DNA of 25,853 nt from Firmicutes bacterium UBA5389. Lineage in GTDB: Bacteria > Bacillota > DTU025. Both the position numbers and the translations under genes were made by a program. Below the pieces are notes generated by a model. The model was given only the letters and a program-made list of their open reading frames with translations. It did no database searches and had not been told where the DNA came from. This document shows positions 1 to 7,021 of the stretch, one piece after another (position 1 is the first letter of the stretch; every line of letters starts with the position of its first letter). The DNA lies in contig DHON01000059.1 of assembly GCA_002409965.1 (NCBI GenBank), forward strand, positions 5,693 to 31,545, written 5' to 3'.

Positions 1-1
1 G

Positions 2-85
2 CCGATGCTGAACGCGGAGCCGATACCGAACCCGGCGCCGGAATCGGGCCCGGAGCTGGAGGCGATTACCGGTGCCCTTGGATGA
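2..85 (+). CDS. C-terminal tail of an upstream gene (partial)
   Basis: An open frame enters from the left edge and stops at TGA 83-85, 14 bases inside uvrC. The visible 27 residues are rich in alternating proline (PIPNPAPESGPELEA) and look like a disordered tail. Another frame is open to about base 126, so the frame choice rests on the short stop/start overlap typical of this tightly packed region. Nothing in the tail identifies a family. Confidence 0.4.
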   Translation, partial: PMLNAEPIPNPAPESGPELEAITGALG

Positions 86-1910
86 CACCCTCGCCAATCT
101 GCCCACCTCCCCAGGGGTCTACCTGATGAAGGATGACGCAGGGCAGGTCATCTACGTGGGAAAGGCCGTGAACCTGAGGAATCGAGTCCGCTCGTATTTC
201 CAATCATCTCGTAACCATTCGCCCAAGGTTCTGCGAATGGTGGAGCGGATAGCCGACATCGACTACATCGTCACCCGCTCAGAGCTGGAGGCGCTGATAC
301 TCGAGTGCAATCTGATCAAGAAGCATAGGCCGCATTACAATGTCAGGTTACGCGACGACAAGACCTACCCGTTCCTCAGGGTGACTGTGAACGAGCCTTA
401 TCCCAGGGTTTTCGTGACCCGCAGAGTTGTCAGGGACGGTTCGCGCTACTTCGGCCCCTACACTGACGTGCCGGCTGTGCGCGAGACGCTTCGGATGCTG
501 AAGACGGTCTTCCCGCTCAGGCAGTGCTCTCAGAAGCTTGGCCCGGAAACTCCCGCGCGCCGTCCCTGCCTCAACTTCCACATCAAGCGTTGCTTGGGTC
601 CGTGCGCTCGGCAAGTTGACCCCAGTCTCTATCGGGACATAGTCAGCGAAGTCCTGCTCTTTCTGGAAGGAAGGCAGGTGGACCTGGTCGAGAGCCTTCG
701 CCGGCGCATGGAGGCCGCAGCGGAAAGGCTCGATTTCGAACAGGCGGCCCGGCTTCGCGATCAGATGCGCGCGGTGGAGAAGGTCGTCGAGAAGCAGAGG
801 ATAGTGTCGGATGCAGGTGTGGACCAGGATGTCATCGCTTTCGCCGCCGACCCGTGGGGCGCGTGTGTGCGGGTCATGTTCGTTCGGGATGGCAAGGTCG
901 TTGGTAGCGAGCACTTCATGCTGGGCGGCGCCGATGGGGCGGACGATGCTGAAACGCTCTCGGCGTTCATTAAGGAATACTACTCGGAGGACTCTGTTGT
1001 TCCCCGGGAACTGCTTGTGCAGGCGGCGATAGATGATGCAGATATCCTCGAGAAGTGGCTTGCCGGCCGGCGCGGGGGTGCCGTGTCGATCAAGACGCCG
1101 CAGCGGGGCACCCGGCGCAAGCTGGTGGAACTGGCCGCCGAGAACGCCCAGGAGTATCTTGCGCGCTCGCGCGCGGCGGAGCAGAGCGAGATGCGGGCGC
1201 GCCTGGACGGCCTGGCTGAACTCGCGGCCTACTTGAGGCTGGATGCGCCTCCGGCCAGGATAGAGTGTTACGACATCTCCAACCTGCAGGGCACGGACGC
1301 TGTGGGATCGATGGTAGTGTTCGAGGAGGGGCGTCCGGCGAAGTCGCAGTACCGGCGGTTTCGAATCCGCCAGGTGGAGGGGCAGGACGACTTCGCCATG
1401 ATGGGCGAGGTCATCAGACGGCGACTCACCCGCGCGATGGGCGACAGCCCTGATCCGAAGTTCGCGCGCCTACCCGACCTGATTGTGGTGGACGGCGGCA
1501 AAGGCCAGCTCAATTCCGCGGGACGGGTTGTCGATGCGATGACGCTGTCGGCGGGATTGGCGAGAATCCCCGTAGTCAGCCTGGCTGAGCGCGACGAGGA
1601 AGTCTTTCTACGAGGCGAATCCGCGCCCTTGGCGCTTCTGCGCGAGTCGAAGTCGCTCCGTCTCATGCAGCACATGAGGGACGAGGCGCATAGGTTTGCA
1701 ATAACATACCATCGGTCTTTGAGAGGCAAGAGGGGAATCACCTCTGAGCTCACAGGCGTGCCGGGAATCGGCAAGAAGCGGCTTGCAGCCCTGATGAGGA
1801 GATTCAGGTCGCTGGACGCGGTGGCAGAGGCCTCAGTGGACGAGATCGCGCAAGTCAAGGGCATGAACGCTCGGGCGGCCCGGGCGGTCTGGGAGCATCT
1901 TCATCCATAG
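72..1910 (+). CDS. uvrC: UvrABC excinuclease subunit C
   Basis: UvrC makes both incisions around DNA lesions marked by UvrAB in nucleotide excision repair. The 612-residue length is normal for the family. The N-terminal GIY-YIG nuclease is visible (PGVY at 14-17, YVGK at 28-31), followed by four cysteines (152, 166, 174, 178) matching the conserved UvrC cysteine cluster. A UVR helical hairpin that contacts UvrB lies at about 205-239. The RNase H-like 5' nuclease follows (YDISN with Asp401, VVDGGKGQL with Asp474, His540), then tandem helix-hairpin-helix motifs at about 555-610 (TGVPGIGKKRL). The GTG start at 72 has GGAGG at 58-62. The ogt-like gene follows after 12 bp, so the two probably form a repair operon. 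Confidence 0.97.
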   Translation: MPLDDTLANLPTSPGVYLMKDDAGQVIYVGKAVNLRNRVRSYFQSSRNHSPKVLRMVERIADIDYIVTRSELEALILECNLIKKHRPHYNVRLRDDKTYPFLRVTVNEPYPRVFVTRRVVRDGSRYFGPYTDVPAVRETLRMLKTVFPLRQCSQKLGPETPARRPCLNFHIKRCLGPCARQVDPSLYRDIVSEVLLFLEGRQVDLVESLRRRMEAAAERLDFEQAARLRDQMRAVEKVVEKQRIVSDAGVDQDVIAFAADPWGACVRVMFVRDGKVVGSEHFMLGGADGADDAETLSAFIKEYYSEDSVVPRELLVQAAIDDADILEKWLAGRRGGAVSIKTPQRGTRRKLVELAAENAQEYLARSRAAEQSEMRARLDGLAELAAYLRLDAPPARIECYDISNLQGTDAVGSMVVFEEGRPAKSQYRRFRIRQVEGQDDFAMMGEVIRRRLTRAMGDSPDPKFARLPDLIVVDGGKGQLNSAGRVVDAMTLSAGLARIPVVSLAERDEEVFLRGESAPLALLRESKSLRLMQHMRDEAHRFAITYHRSLRGKRGITSELTGVPGIGKKRLAALMRRFRSLDAVAEASVDEIAQVKGMNARAARAVWEHLHP

Positions 1911-1922
1911 GAGGGACGGCAA

Positions 1923-2615
1923 ATGAGTGCAGGAATCGACAGCGGCGCCAGTCGGTCGCAGTCGCCGGCCGTGACTGCAACGTGCGAAACTCGTATCGGC
2001 CACGTGCGGGCTGAGGCCGGTCCGAACGGGCTCAGGCGATTGTTCCTGCCTGAGGTAGACACGGCCCTGCTTCTGCGTCTGCCTCTGCCAGAGACAATCC
2101 GGCTCAGCATAGCGCGGGCAACGCTCGCGCCCATGACGCTCCTGTCCAGCCTGGGGCTTGCGGCGCCAATCGTCGGCCCTGAGCGGCTCCGAACGGAGCC
2201 GGATGGAGCCGGGCGGTCCGCTTCCCGCTGGGCTGGGGCGGCTCCAGAGGATGTTCTGGCGTCTGTCCTGCGCGACTTGAAGGGTTTCTTCGAGGGCGAC
2301 CTGGGTCCTCAGGGTCTCCGATTCGACTATCCAATCGACCTCACGTGGTGCTCCGACTTCACCCGGCGCATAATGGCCGGCATGGTCAGCATTCCGCCGG
2401 GAGCGGTTACCACCTATGGTGCCCTGGCCGCGGCAGCGGGAAGCCCGCGCGCGGCGAGGGCGGCAGGGTCCGTGGTGGGTGCCAACCCCCTTGGGGTGGT
2501 GGTTCCGTGCCACCGAGTAATCGGCGCGAACGGCGCCCTCACAGGCTTTGGGGGCGGACTGGCGCTCAAGGTGGCGCTCTTGGCCCTGGAAAGCGCGGCG
2601 GCTAAGAAAAGTTAA
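1923..2615 (+). CDS. ogt: Methylated-DNA--protein-cysteine S-methyltransferase
   Basis: This is a suicide repair enzyme that moves an alkyl group from O6-alkylguanine to its own cysteine. The signature PCHRVIGANGALTGFGGGL is present with acceptor Cys196, preceded by the DNA-binding helix region (TRRIMAGMVSIPPGAVTTYG). At 230 residues it is longer than the usual 160-180. The extra length lies between the N-terminal domain (about 24-90) and the catalytic domain (from about 145), in an alanine/arginine-rich stretch. The ATG start has GGAGGG at 1911-1916. It sits 12 bp behind uvrC and is probably co-transcribed. The stop codon forms the first bases of the palindrome described at 2613-2632. Ogt versus Ada C-terminal type cannot be separated by eye. 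Confidence 0.93.
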   Translation: MSAGIDSGASRSQSPAVTATCETRIGHVRAEAGPNGLRRLFLPEVDTALLLRLPLPETIRLSIARATLAPMTLLSSLGLAAPIVGPERLRTEPDGAGRSASRWAGAAPEDVLASVLRDLKGFFEGDLGPQGLRFDYPIDLTWCSDFTRRIMAGMVSIPPGAVTTYGALAAAAGSPRAARAAGSVVGANPLGVVVPCHRVIGANGALTGFGGGLALKVALLALESAAAKKS

Positions 2616-2632
2616 TGTCCGTATTGACATTA
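2613..2632. promoter_or_regulatory. Candidate operator: 7-bp inverted repeat over the -35 box
   Basis: TAATGTC (2613-2619) and GACATTA (2626-2632) form a perfect inverted repeat with a 6-bp gap. It overlaps the -35 box of the promoter at 2624-2652. It is AT-rich with no following T tract, so it does not look like a terminator. Its position suits a repressor site, perhaps for the HTH protein encoded just downstream, but that link is inference. Confidence 0.5.
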
Positions 2633-2652
2633 TCAATGGCGAGCTTTATGAT
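2624..2652 (+). promoter_or_regulatory. Sigma-A type promoter of the DUF2089 gene cluster
   Basis: A perfect -35 box TTGACA (2624-2629) is followed by a 17-bp spacer and TATGAT (2647-2652), one base from the consensus -10. Transcription would begin near 2659. That puts the possible TTG start at 2658 at the transcript's very end and supports the ATG at 2694, which has a ribosome site. Confidence 0.8.
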
Positions 2653-2693
2653 GTGAATTGAGGAGTGTGCCGGAGAACGGAGGTGTGCCTTTG

Positions 2694-3080
2694 ATGAGGA
2701 GACGCGAGCTTCTGGGCAAGTGCCCGGTGTGCGGGGAGGGCTTGGATGTGACCAGGCTTGCGTGCAGGAGCTGCGGTACCGCCATAGAGGGGCGGTTTGA
2801 CACGTGCAAGTTTTGCCGGCTTACGCCGGAGCACCGCGCGTTCGTGGACGTGTTCATCAAGAGCAGGGGCAATATCAAAGAGGTCGAGAAGGAACTGGGG
2901 ATATCGTACCCTACCGTCCGCAACAGGCTGGATGCGGTCATCGCCGCCCTGGGCTATCGGGTGGAGGAGTCTGCGGCGGAGCAGGGGGACGCCGGGGTCC
3001 AGCGCAAGGCGATCGTGGAAGCTCTGGCGCGTGGAGAGATCAGCGCCGACGATGCGGTGAAGCAACTCCGGGCCAAGTGA
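2694..3080 (+). CDS. DUF2089 family protein: zinc ribbon plus helix-turn-helix
   Basis: A 128-residue cytoplasmic protein. Residues about 8-30 form a zinc ribbon (CPVCGEGL then CRSCG), and a further CxxC pair (CKFC) follows. The middle matches DUF2089 with a helix-turn-helix look: RGNIKEVEKELGISYPTVRN resembles a sigma-factor or regulator HTH. The last 25 residues (RKAIVEALARGEISADDAV) match the SHOCT-like motif at the start of the next two proteins. The ATG at 2694 is preferred because GGAGG lies at 2679-2683 and the promoter places the mRNA start near 2659. A transcriptional regulator of the downstream envelope genes is a reasonable inference, since nothing is established about its DNA target. 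Confidence 0.88.
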   Translation: MRRRELLGKCPVCGEGLDVTRLACRSCGTAIEGRFDTCKFCRLTPEHRAFVDVFIKSRGNIKEVEKELGISYPTVRNRLDAVIAALGYRVEESAAEQGDAGVQRKAIVEALARGEISADDAVKQLRAK

Positions 3081-3099
3081 TGATGGGGAGGGTGGAACT

Positions 3100-4233
3100 A
3101 TGAGCGAAGAGCGGAAGATCATACTGGACTTGCTGGCGGAGGGCAGGATCACTGCTGACGAAGCCGAGCAGTTGCTGGATGCGCTGGATGAGACCGATCC
3201 ATATGACCTGAGCGACTCTGGTCAGGCGGATCAGGTGGATCAGGGCGATCTGGGCGATTTGGGCGATTTGGGCGATCAGTTGGGGGCTCGAGCCGATGCG
3301 ATTGCGGGCGACCTCTCTGACAGGCTGTCGAAGGCGGTGTCGGAAATGGCTGAGGCCGGTCAGGAGTTACCCGATCGGCTGGCGCGCACGCTGGGCTCAA
3401 TGTTCGGTTCGCTCGGCTGGCCGCTTGGGCCTGCCGGAGTCCAGGCCGAGCAGACGTTTGAGTCGGAAATGCCTGCAGATTGCACCGTGTCCGCCATCGA
3501 CTTCGCAACCCTAAACGGCAGCGTCAAGCTGACGGGATGGGATCGGCCAGGCTACAAGGTAGTGGCCAGGGCAAGGGTGAAGGGTGCGGAGACCGCGTCC
3601 GAGGCGCAGCGGAGGCTGGCTGCGGGGCTCGGGCTTTCGCTCCAGGGCGGAGTGATGCGGGTTGAGTGCACGGACCAAGCTCTTCGCAACTCGCTGTCCA
3701 TCGAGGCGTGCGTGCCCCGGGCTAGCACATATGATATCAAAGTGAATACACGCAACGGGTCCGCGAAGGTGGAGTCGCTTACCGCCCGGTCGATGGAGGT
3801 GCACTCGGCCAACGGCCGTGTCGTCTTGGAGGATGTTGCGGCGCGGAACGCGACAGCGTCTGCACGCAATGGGTCTGTGAACGCGTCTGGGGATCTGGGC
3901 GATGCCAATCTTGAGACGGCCAATGGCTCAGTGAGCGTAACCCTGTCGTACAGGTCGGCCGGAAGGCTCCGTGTGAACACTGGGAACGGGAGCGTGCGGC
4001 TCTGCGTTCCCCGCAACGCGTGTGTGGCATATGAGATCAACGCACACACGGTCAACGGCTCAGTGAGGAGTTCGCTGAACGGCGCGGAGGTCAAATTCGG
4101 AGCGGGCGCTGGTCGAAGCTCGGGCAAGAGCATGTCGCTCGCCACTTGTCCCGGCAGCGCCGTGTCATCGCCGCCTGTCGTCATCGTAGACGCTCGCGCG
4201 CTCAACGGTTCCGTCTCGGTGCAGAGCGTCTAG
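3100..4233 (+). CDS. SHOCT-like plus DUF4097 beta-repeat protein (YvlB-like)
   Basis: A 377-residue protein close in size and plan to Bacillus subtilis YvlB. Residues 4-30 form a SHOCT-like helical hairpin (RKIILDLLAEGRITADEAEQ). Residues about 40-60 are a Gln/Gly-Asp low-complexity linker from a 9-base tandem repeat, and about 60-120 look helical. From about 125 on is a DUF4097 domain expected to fold as a beta-solenoid. It shows eight NGS/NGR turns (Asn at 139, 219, 238, 257, 275, 296, 319, 369). There is no signal peptide or clear membrane segment. The start has a strong GGGAGGGTGG site just upstream. In B. subtilis the yvlABCD genes are under sigma-W. Here the gene lies behind a sigma-A type promoter. 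Confidence 0.9.
   Translation: MSEERKIILDLLAEGRITADEAEQLLDALDETDPYDLSDSGQADQVDQGDLGDLGDLGDQLGARADAIAGDLSDRLSKAVSEMAEAGQELPDRLARTLGSMFGSLGWPLGPAGVQAEQTFESEMPADCTVSAIDFATLNGSVKLTGWDRPGYKVVARARVKGAETASEAQRRLAAGLGLSLQGGVMRVECTDQALRNSLSIEACVPRASTYDIKVNTRNGSAKVESLTARSMEVHSANGRVVLEDVAARNATASARNGSVNASGDLGDANLETANGSVSVTLSYRSAGRLRVNTGNGSVRLCVPRNACVAYEINAHTVNGSVRSSLNGAEVKFGAGAGRSSGKSMSLATCPGSAVSSPPVVIVDARALNGSVSVQSV
3223..3279 (+). repeat. In-frame 9-bp tandem repeat encoding an acidic linker
   Basis: Three units of the form CAG-NNN-GAT (3223-3249) run into four units of GGCGATYTG type (3244-3279, last unit GGCGATCAG), giving QADQVDQGD then GDLGDLGDLGDQ. The unit length is a multiple of three, so gain or loss of a unit keeps the frame. 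Confidence 0.85.
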
Positions 4234-4259
4234 CATCAGGCTCTGGGGAGGGATGAATC

Positions 4260-4628
4260 ATGGAAACCGAGAAGAAGCAAATTCTCGAGATGGTGCGCGA
4301 TGGCAAACTTACTGTGGAGGAAGCGCAGAAGATAATAGAAGCGATGGATCAAGGAGGCGAAAGCGCGCGTTCGGCGGCCTCGTCCAGGCCCGCGCGGTTC
4401 CTGCGTGTGCGGGTGAAGGACGAAGACGGCGCCAAGGTCAACGTCAGTCTTCCACTATCGCTTGTGCGTGTGCTGTGGAGGTTCATTCCTCGGGACGCCA
4501 TGCGCGAGCTGGAGGAGCAGAATATCGACCTGGATGCTATTCTCGCGGCTATCGACGAGGGCGCGCAGGGACGCTTGGTCGATGTGGAAGATGAAGACGG
4601 CGCCAGAGTTGAGATAGTCGTTGAGTAA
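4260..4628 (+). CDS. Small SHOCT-like domain protein
   Basis: A 122-residue protein. Residues 4-30 (KKQILEMVRDGKLTVEEAQK) repeat the SHOCT-like helical hairpin of the preceding protein. The rest is a short alpha/beta domain with a mirrored theme: RVKDEDGAKVNVSLPLSLVR near the middle and VDVEDEDGARVEIVVE at the end. This plan is common in Firmicutes next to DUF4097 proteins, but no biochemical role is known to me. No membrane segment or signal peptide is visible. The ATG start follows GGGGAGGG about 8 bases upstream. Only 26 bp separate it from the YvlB-like gene, so co-expression is likely. Confidence 0.85.
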   Translation: METEKKQILEMVRDGKLTVEEAQKIIEAMDQGGESARSAASSRPARFLRVRVKDEDGAKVNVSLPLSLVRVLWRFIPRDAMRELEEQNIDLDAILAAIDEGAQGRLVDVEDEDGARVEIVVE

Positions 4629-4684
4629 GGCGCGCTGTGTCATGCATTGCCGTGTCGCATGTCATGGAGGATTCCTGGGCGCAA

Positions 4685-4693
4685 TGCTAGAAT
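4685..4693 (+). promoter_or_regulatory. Possible extended -10 promoter before pspC
   Basis: TG-C-TAGAAT forms an extended -10 element in a 106-bp gap. The -35 region 17 bp upstream (TGGAGG) is poor. It could start a transcript for pspC and the genes after it, or it may be chance. Confidence 0.3.
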
Positions 4694-4734
4694 AACATCA
4701 AGATGAATGCCAGCCGACTGGGGGTGTGGGCAAT

Positions 4735-4929
4735 ATGCAGAGGCGTCTGTACAGATCAGTGCGCGAACGTATGCTTGGAGGCGTTTGCGGAGGACTCGCT
4801 AACTACTTGGGAACCGATCCGACGCTTATACGTCTGGTATGGGTAGCACTTTCCCTGTTCACCAGCGGGTTCCCAGGCATCGTGCTCTACGTTGTAGGAT
4901 GGATCGTGATACCGGAGGAACCCGCCTGA
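4735..4929 (+). CDS. PspC domain protein (YvlC-like)
   Basis: A 64-residue membrane protein with the full PspC signature: RRLYRSVRERMLGGVCGGLA, then YLGTDPTLIRLVWV, a hydrophobic membrane segment at about 36-58, and the family ending GWIVIPEEP. PspC-type proteins take part in membrane-stress responses. In B. subtilis the like-sized YvlC sits between yvlB and yvlD, which is the same order seen here. The ATG at 4735 is preferred over the GTG at 4726, because the ribosome site GGGGGTG at 4720-4726 overlaps that GTG and gives 8-base spacing to the ATG. Confidence 0.93.
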   Translation: MQRRLYRSVRERMLGGVCGGLANYLGTDPTLIRLVWVALSLFTSGFPGIVLYVVGWIVIPEEPA

Positions 4930-4957
4930 TTACTCTTGGGGGAGGCTTTGCATTCAC

Positions 4958-5359
4958 ATGACGGGCAGTTATGATGATCGCGCCCGCGGCAGAACGCCGG
5001 GTTGGCTGGTCAAGTGGCTCATCAATGCGCTTGCGTTGCTCATAGTGTCGTATGTGCCTTATCGGGGCGGCAAGCTCATACACATCGATGGGGCGGGAGC
5101 GGCCCTTATGGCCGCGATGGTGCTAGGCATCGTCAACACGTTCATCAGGCCGATATTCATGCTGTTCAGCCTGCCGATGCAGTTTGTCACCTTCGGCCTG
5201 TTCACGCTGGTCATCAACGCATTCATGCTTATGCTGGGTAGCTGGTTGATGGGGTCTTCATTCGACCTGCCCGGCGGGCTTTTCGCCGCGATCGTCGCAT
5301 CGGTGCTGCTCAGCCTGACCAGCGCGGCGCTGAATTCCATCATCCGAGGAGACCGATAG
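4958..5359 (+). CDS. Phage-holin-family-4 type membrane protein (YvlD-like)
   Basis: A 133-residue integral membrane protein with about four hydrophobic segments (roughly 18-36, 46-66, 70-94 and 102-124). The conserved core matches the YvlD / mycobacterial four-TMS phage holin (PF04020) family: LGIVNTFIRPIFMLFSLP, then FVTFGLFTLVINAFMLML. Despite the family name, no lytic role is established for chromosomal members. The short charged N-terminus (MTGSYDDRARGRTPG) is extra. GGGGGAGG lies about 12 bases before the ATG. It follows pspC by 28 bp and completes the B/C/D order of the Bacillus yvl operon. Confidence 0.9.
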   Translation: MTGSYDDRARGRTPGWLVKWLINALALLIVSYVPYRGGKLIHIDGAGAALMAAMVLGIVNTFIRPIFMLFSLPMQFVTFGLFTLVINAFMLMLGSWLMGSSFDLPGGLFAAIVASVLLSLTSAALNSIIRGDR

Positions 5360-5362
5360 TCA

Positions 5363-6157
5363 TTGATACGCCTTGTTGCAATTGACCTAGATGGCACGCT
5401 GCTCCGCTCAGACCTGTCCATATCGCCGGCGAACCGCGATGCGTTGGCGCGAGCTCGCAAGGCCGGGGCTGTGGTTGCAATCGCCACCGGCAGGATGTTC
5501 CGGTCCGCTCGCCTCATAGTGTCTGACCTCGGAGCCGACATGCCGATAGCCGCGTACAACGGTGCTCTCATCAGGATGAGCCAGAGCGGCGAAACCCTAC
5601 GTAGCCTGCCGATAGAGCCCGCGGACGGCGAACGCATCGTCAGGTTTATGTGGGACTGGGGCTTCGTGTTTCAAGCATATTTCGACGACGAGATGTATGT
5701 GCCGCGAATGACATCGGCGTCGGGCGGCTACAGTTCGAGATACGGTGTGGAGATACACGTTCTGGGCGACATTGACGAGTTCGCCAGGCGGCCGTCGTTG
5801 AAATACTTGGTCATCGACGACCCCGGGAGGATCGCTTCGGTACGGCAGGCTCTTGAAGGAGTCGCTGGCCCGAATCTTCGCATCATGAGGTCTCTGCCCG
5901 AAATGCTTGAGATAGTTGACTCGCGTGTGTCGAAAGGGCAAGCTCTGCAGCATTTGGCTTGCCGCTTCGGAATAGATATTGCTCACACCATGGCTATCGG
6001 CGATTCCGAAAACGATGTCGACATGCTGCGCGAGGCGGCGATCGGGGTTGCGGTGTCGGGGGCCGCCCGCGAGGTGCAGTCGGCTGCCGACTACGTGGCG
6101 GCTTCGAATGACGACGACGGCGTGGCCGAGGCCCTGGAGAAGTTCGTGTTATCATGA
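5363..6157 (+). CDS. Cof-type HAD-superfamily phosphatase
   Basis: A 264-residue HAD phosphatase of the Cof/YwpJ class (type IIB cap), which usually acts on sugar phosphates or similar small metabolites. Motif I is DLDGTLL with Asp8 and Asp10, motif II lies in VAIATGR, motif III is the lysine in SKGQALQ, and motif IV is AIGDSENDVDML. The start is TTG at 5363, with GAGGAGA about 10 bases upstream, and the protein would begin MIRLVAIDLDG as expected. It is 3 bp behind the YvlD-like gene and 39 bp before cdaA. The substrate cannot be predicted. Confidence 0.93.
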   Translation: MIRLVAIDLDGTLLRSDLSISPANRDALARARKAGAVVAIATGRMFRSARLIVSDLGADMPIAAYNGALIRMSQSGETLRSLPIEPADGERIVRFMWDWGFVFQAYFDDEMYVPRMTSASGGYSSRYGVEIHVLGDIDEFARRPSLKYLVIDDPGRIASVRQALEGVAGPNLRIMRSLPEMLEIVDSRVSKGQALQHLACRFGIDIAHTMAIGDSENDVDMLREAAIGVAVSGAAREVQSAADYVAASNDDDGVAEALEKFVLS

Positions 6158-6196
6158 TTTCGGCCGATGGGTTTCCAGTGAGGAGTGACCGCCGGA

Positions 6197-7021
6197 TTGA
6201 CCGCGCTGACCTGTCCTGATGTGACTCTTATACAGGTCTTGACCACCATCGCGGATGTGGCGATAGTGGCTTTTCTTGTCTATCAAGTCATGACCCTTTT
6301 CAAGGGCACTCAGGCCGTGTCTTTGATCAAGGGCCTGGTCATTCTGTTTGCCGCAAACGCCCTCGCCGGGCTGCTCAAACTGGACGCGCTTCACTGGCTG
6401 CTCCGGCAGGTTACCACAATGACATTCATCGGCATCCCCATAGTGTTCCAACCGGAGATCCGCAGAGGACTGGAGCAGTTGGGGCGCGGTCGGCTGTTCG
6501 GCACTCCCATGAGCGCAATCGGCTTTGAGCAGACGCGCCGGGTGTTGGCGGAAGTGTGTCGGGCTGCGGAGACCATGTCGGGAGAGTACATGGGGTCTCT
6601 GATCGTTCTGGAAAGAGAGACAGGCGTGGGCGATGTCGCGGAGTCAGGCGTGAAGCTTGACGCGCGGGTCTCAGGTGAACTGCTGTTGACCATCTTCGCC
6701 GTCCACACGCCGCTTCATGATGGGGCGGTCGTGATCCGAGGAAACCGGATGGTGGCGGCGGCGTGCGTCCTGCCGCTGTCGGAGCGACACGCTTCTGGCC
6801 GGAAGGTCGGCACCAGGCACCGCGCGGCGCTCGGCATGAGCGAGCGGAGCGATGCGGTGGTTGTGGTTGTGTCAGAGGAGACCGGCGCGCTATCCATGGC
6901 TTGCGACGGCGAGCTCGTCCGCGATCTGAGCTCCGCAGAGCTCAGGCGGCGGCTGGATGCGCTGTTCGATACGGGCGACAAGGAGAGCAAGTTCCGGCGG
7001 ATGAGGGGCGCGCGACGATGA
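6197..7021 (+). CDS. cdaA: Diadenylate cyclase CdaA
   Basis: CdaA condenses two ATP into the second messenger c-di-AMP, which controls potassium, osmolytes and cell-wall balance. The N-terminus has three membrane segments (about 13-30, 39-56 and 60-78). The DAC domain follows with its catalytic motifs DGA (Asp175) and RHR (207-209), plus FQPEIRRGLEQLG before it. Length is about 274 residues, normal for the family. The start is uncertain: a GTG at 6185 is in frame, but it overlaps the ribosome site AGGAG (6181-6185), so TTG 6197 at 11-base spacing is preferred. Its stop overlaps the start of cdaR by ATGA, and glmM follows, which is the conserved Firmicutes cluster. Confidence 0.95.
   Translation: MTALTCPDVTLIQVLTTIADVAIVAFLVYQVMTLFKGTQAVSLIKGLVILFAANALAGLLKLDALHWLLRQVTTMTFIGIPIVFQPEIRRGLEQLGRGRLFGTPMSAIGFEQTRRVLAEVCRAAETMSGEYMGSLIVLERETGVGDVAESGVKLDARVSGELLLTIFAVHTPLHDGAVVIRGNRMVAAACVLPLSERHASGRKVGTRHRAALGMSERSDAVVVVVSEETGALSMACDGELVRDLSSAELRRRLDALFDTGDKESKFRRMRGARR

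Noticed and set aside
1833..2636. Antisense open frame (267 codons) opposite the uvrC end and ogt
   Set aside because: Both sense genes carry catalytic motifs, while the antisense product has none.
4958..5359. Prophage holin reading of the YvlD-like protein
   Set aside because: No phage genes are nearby and the order PspC then YvlD matches a chromosomal Firmicutes cluster. The holin label is only a family name.
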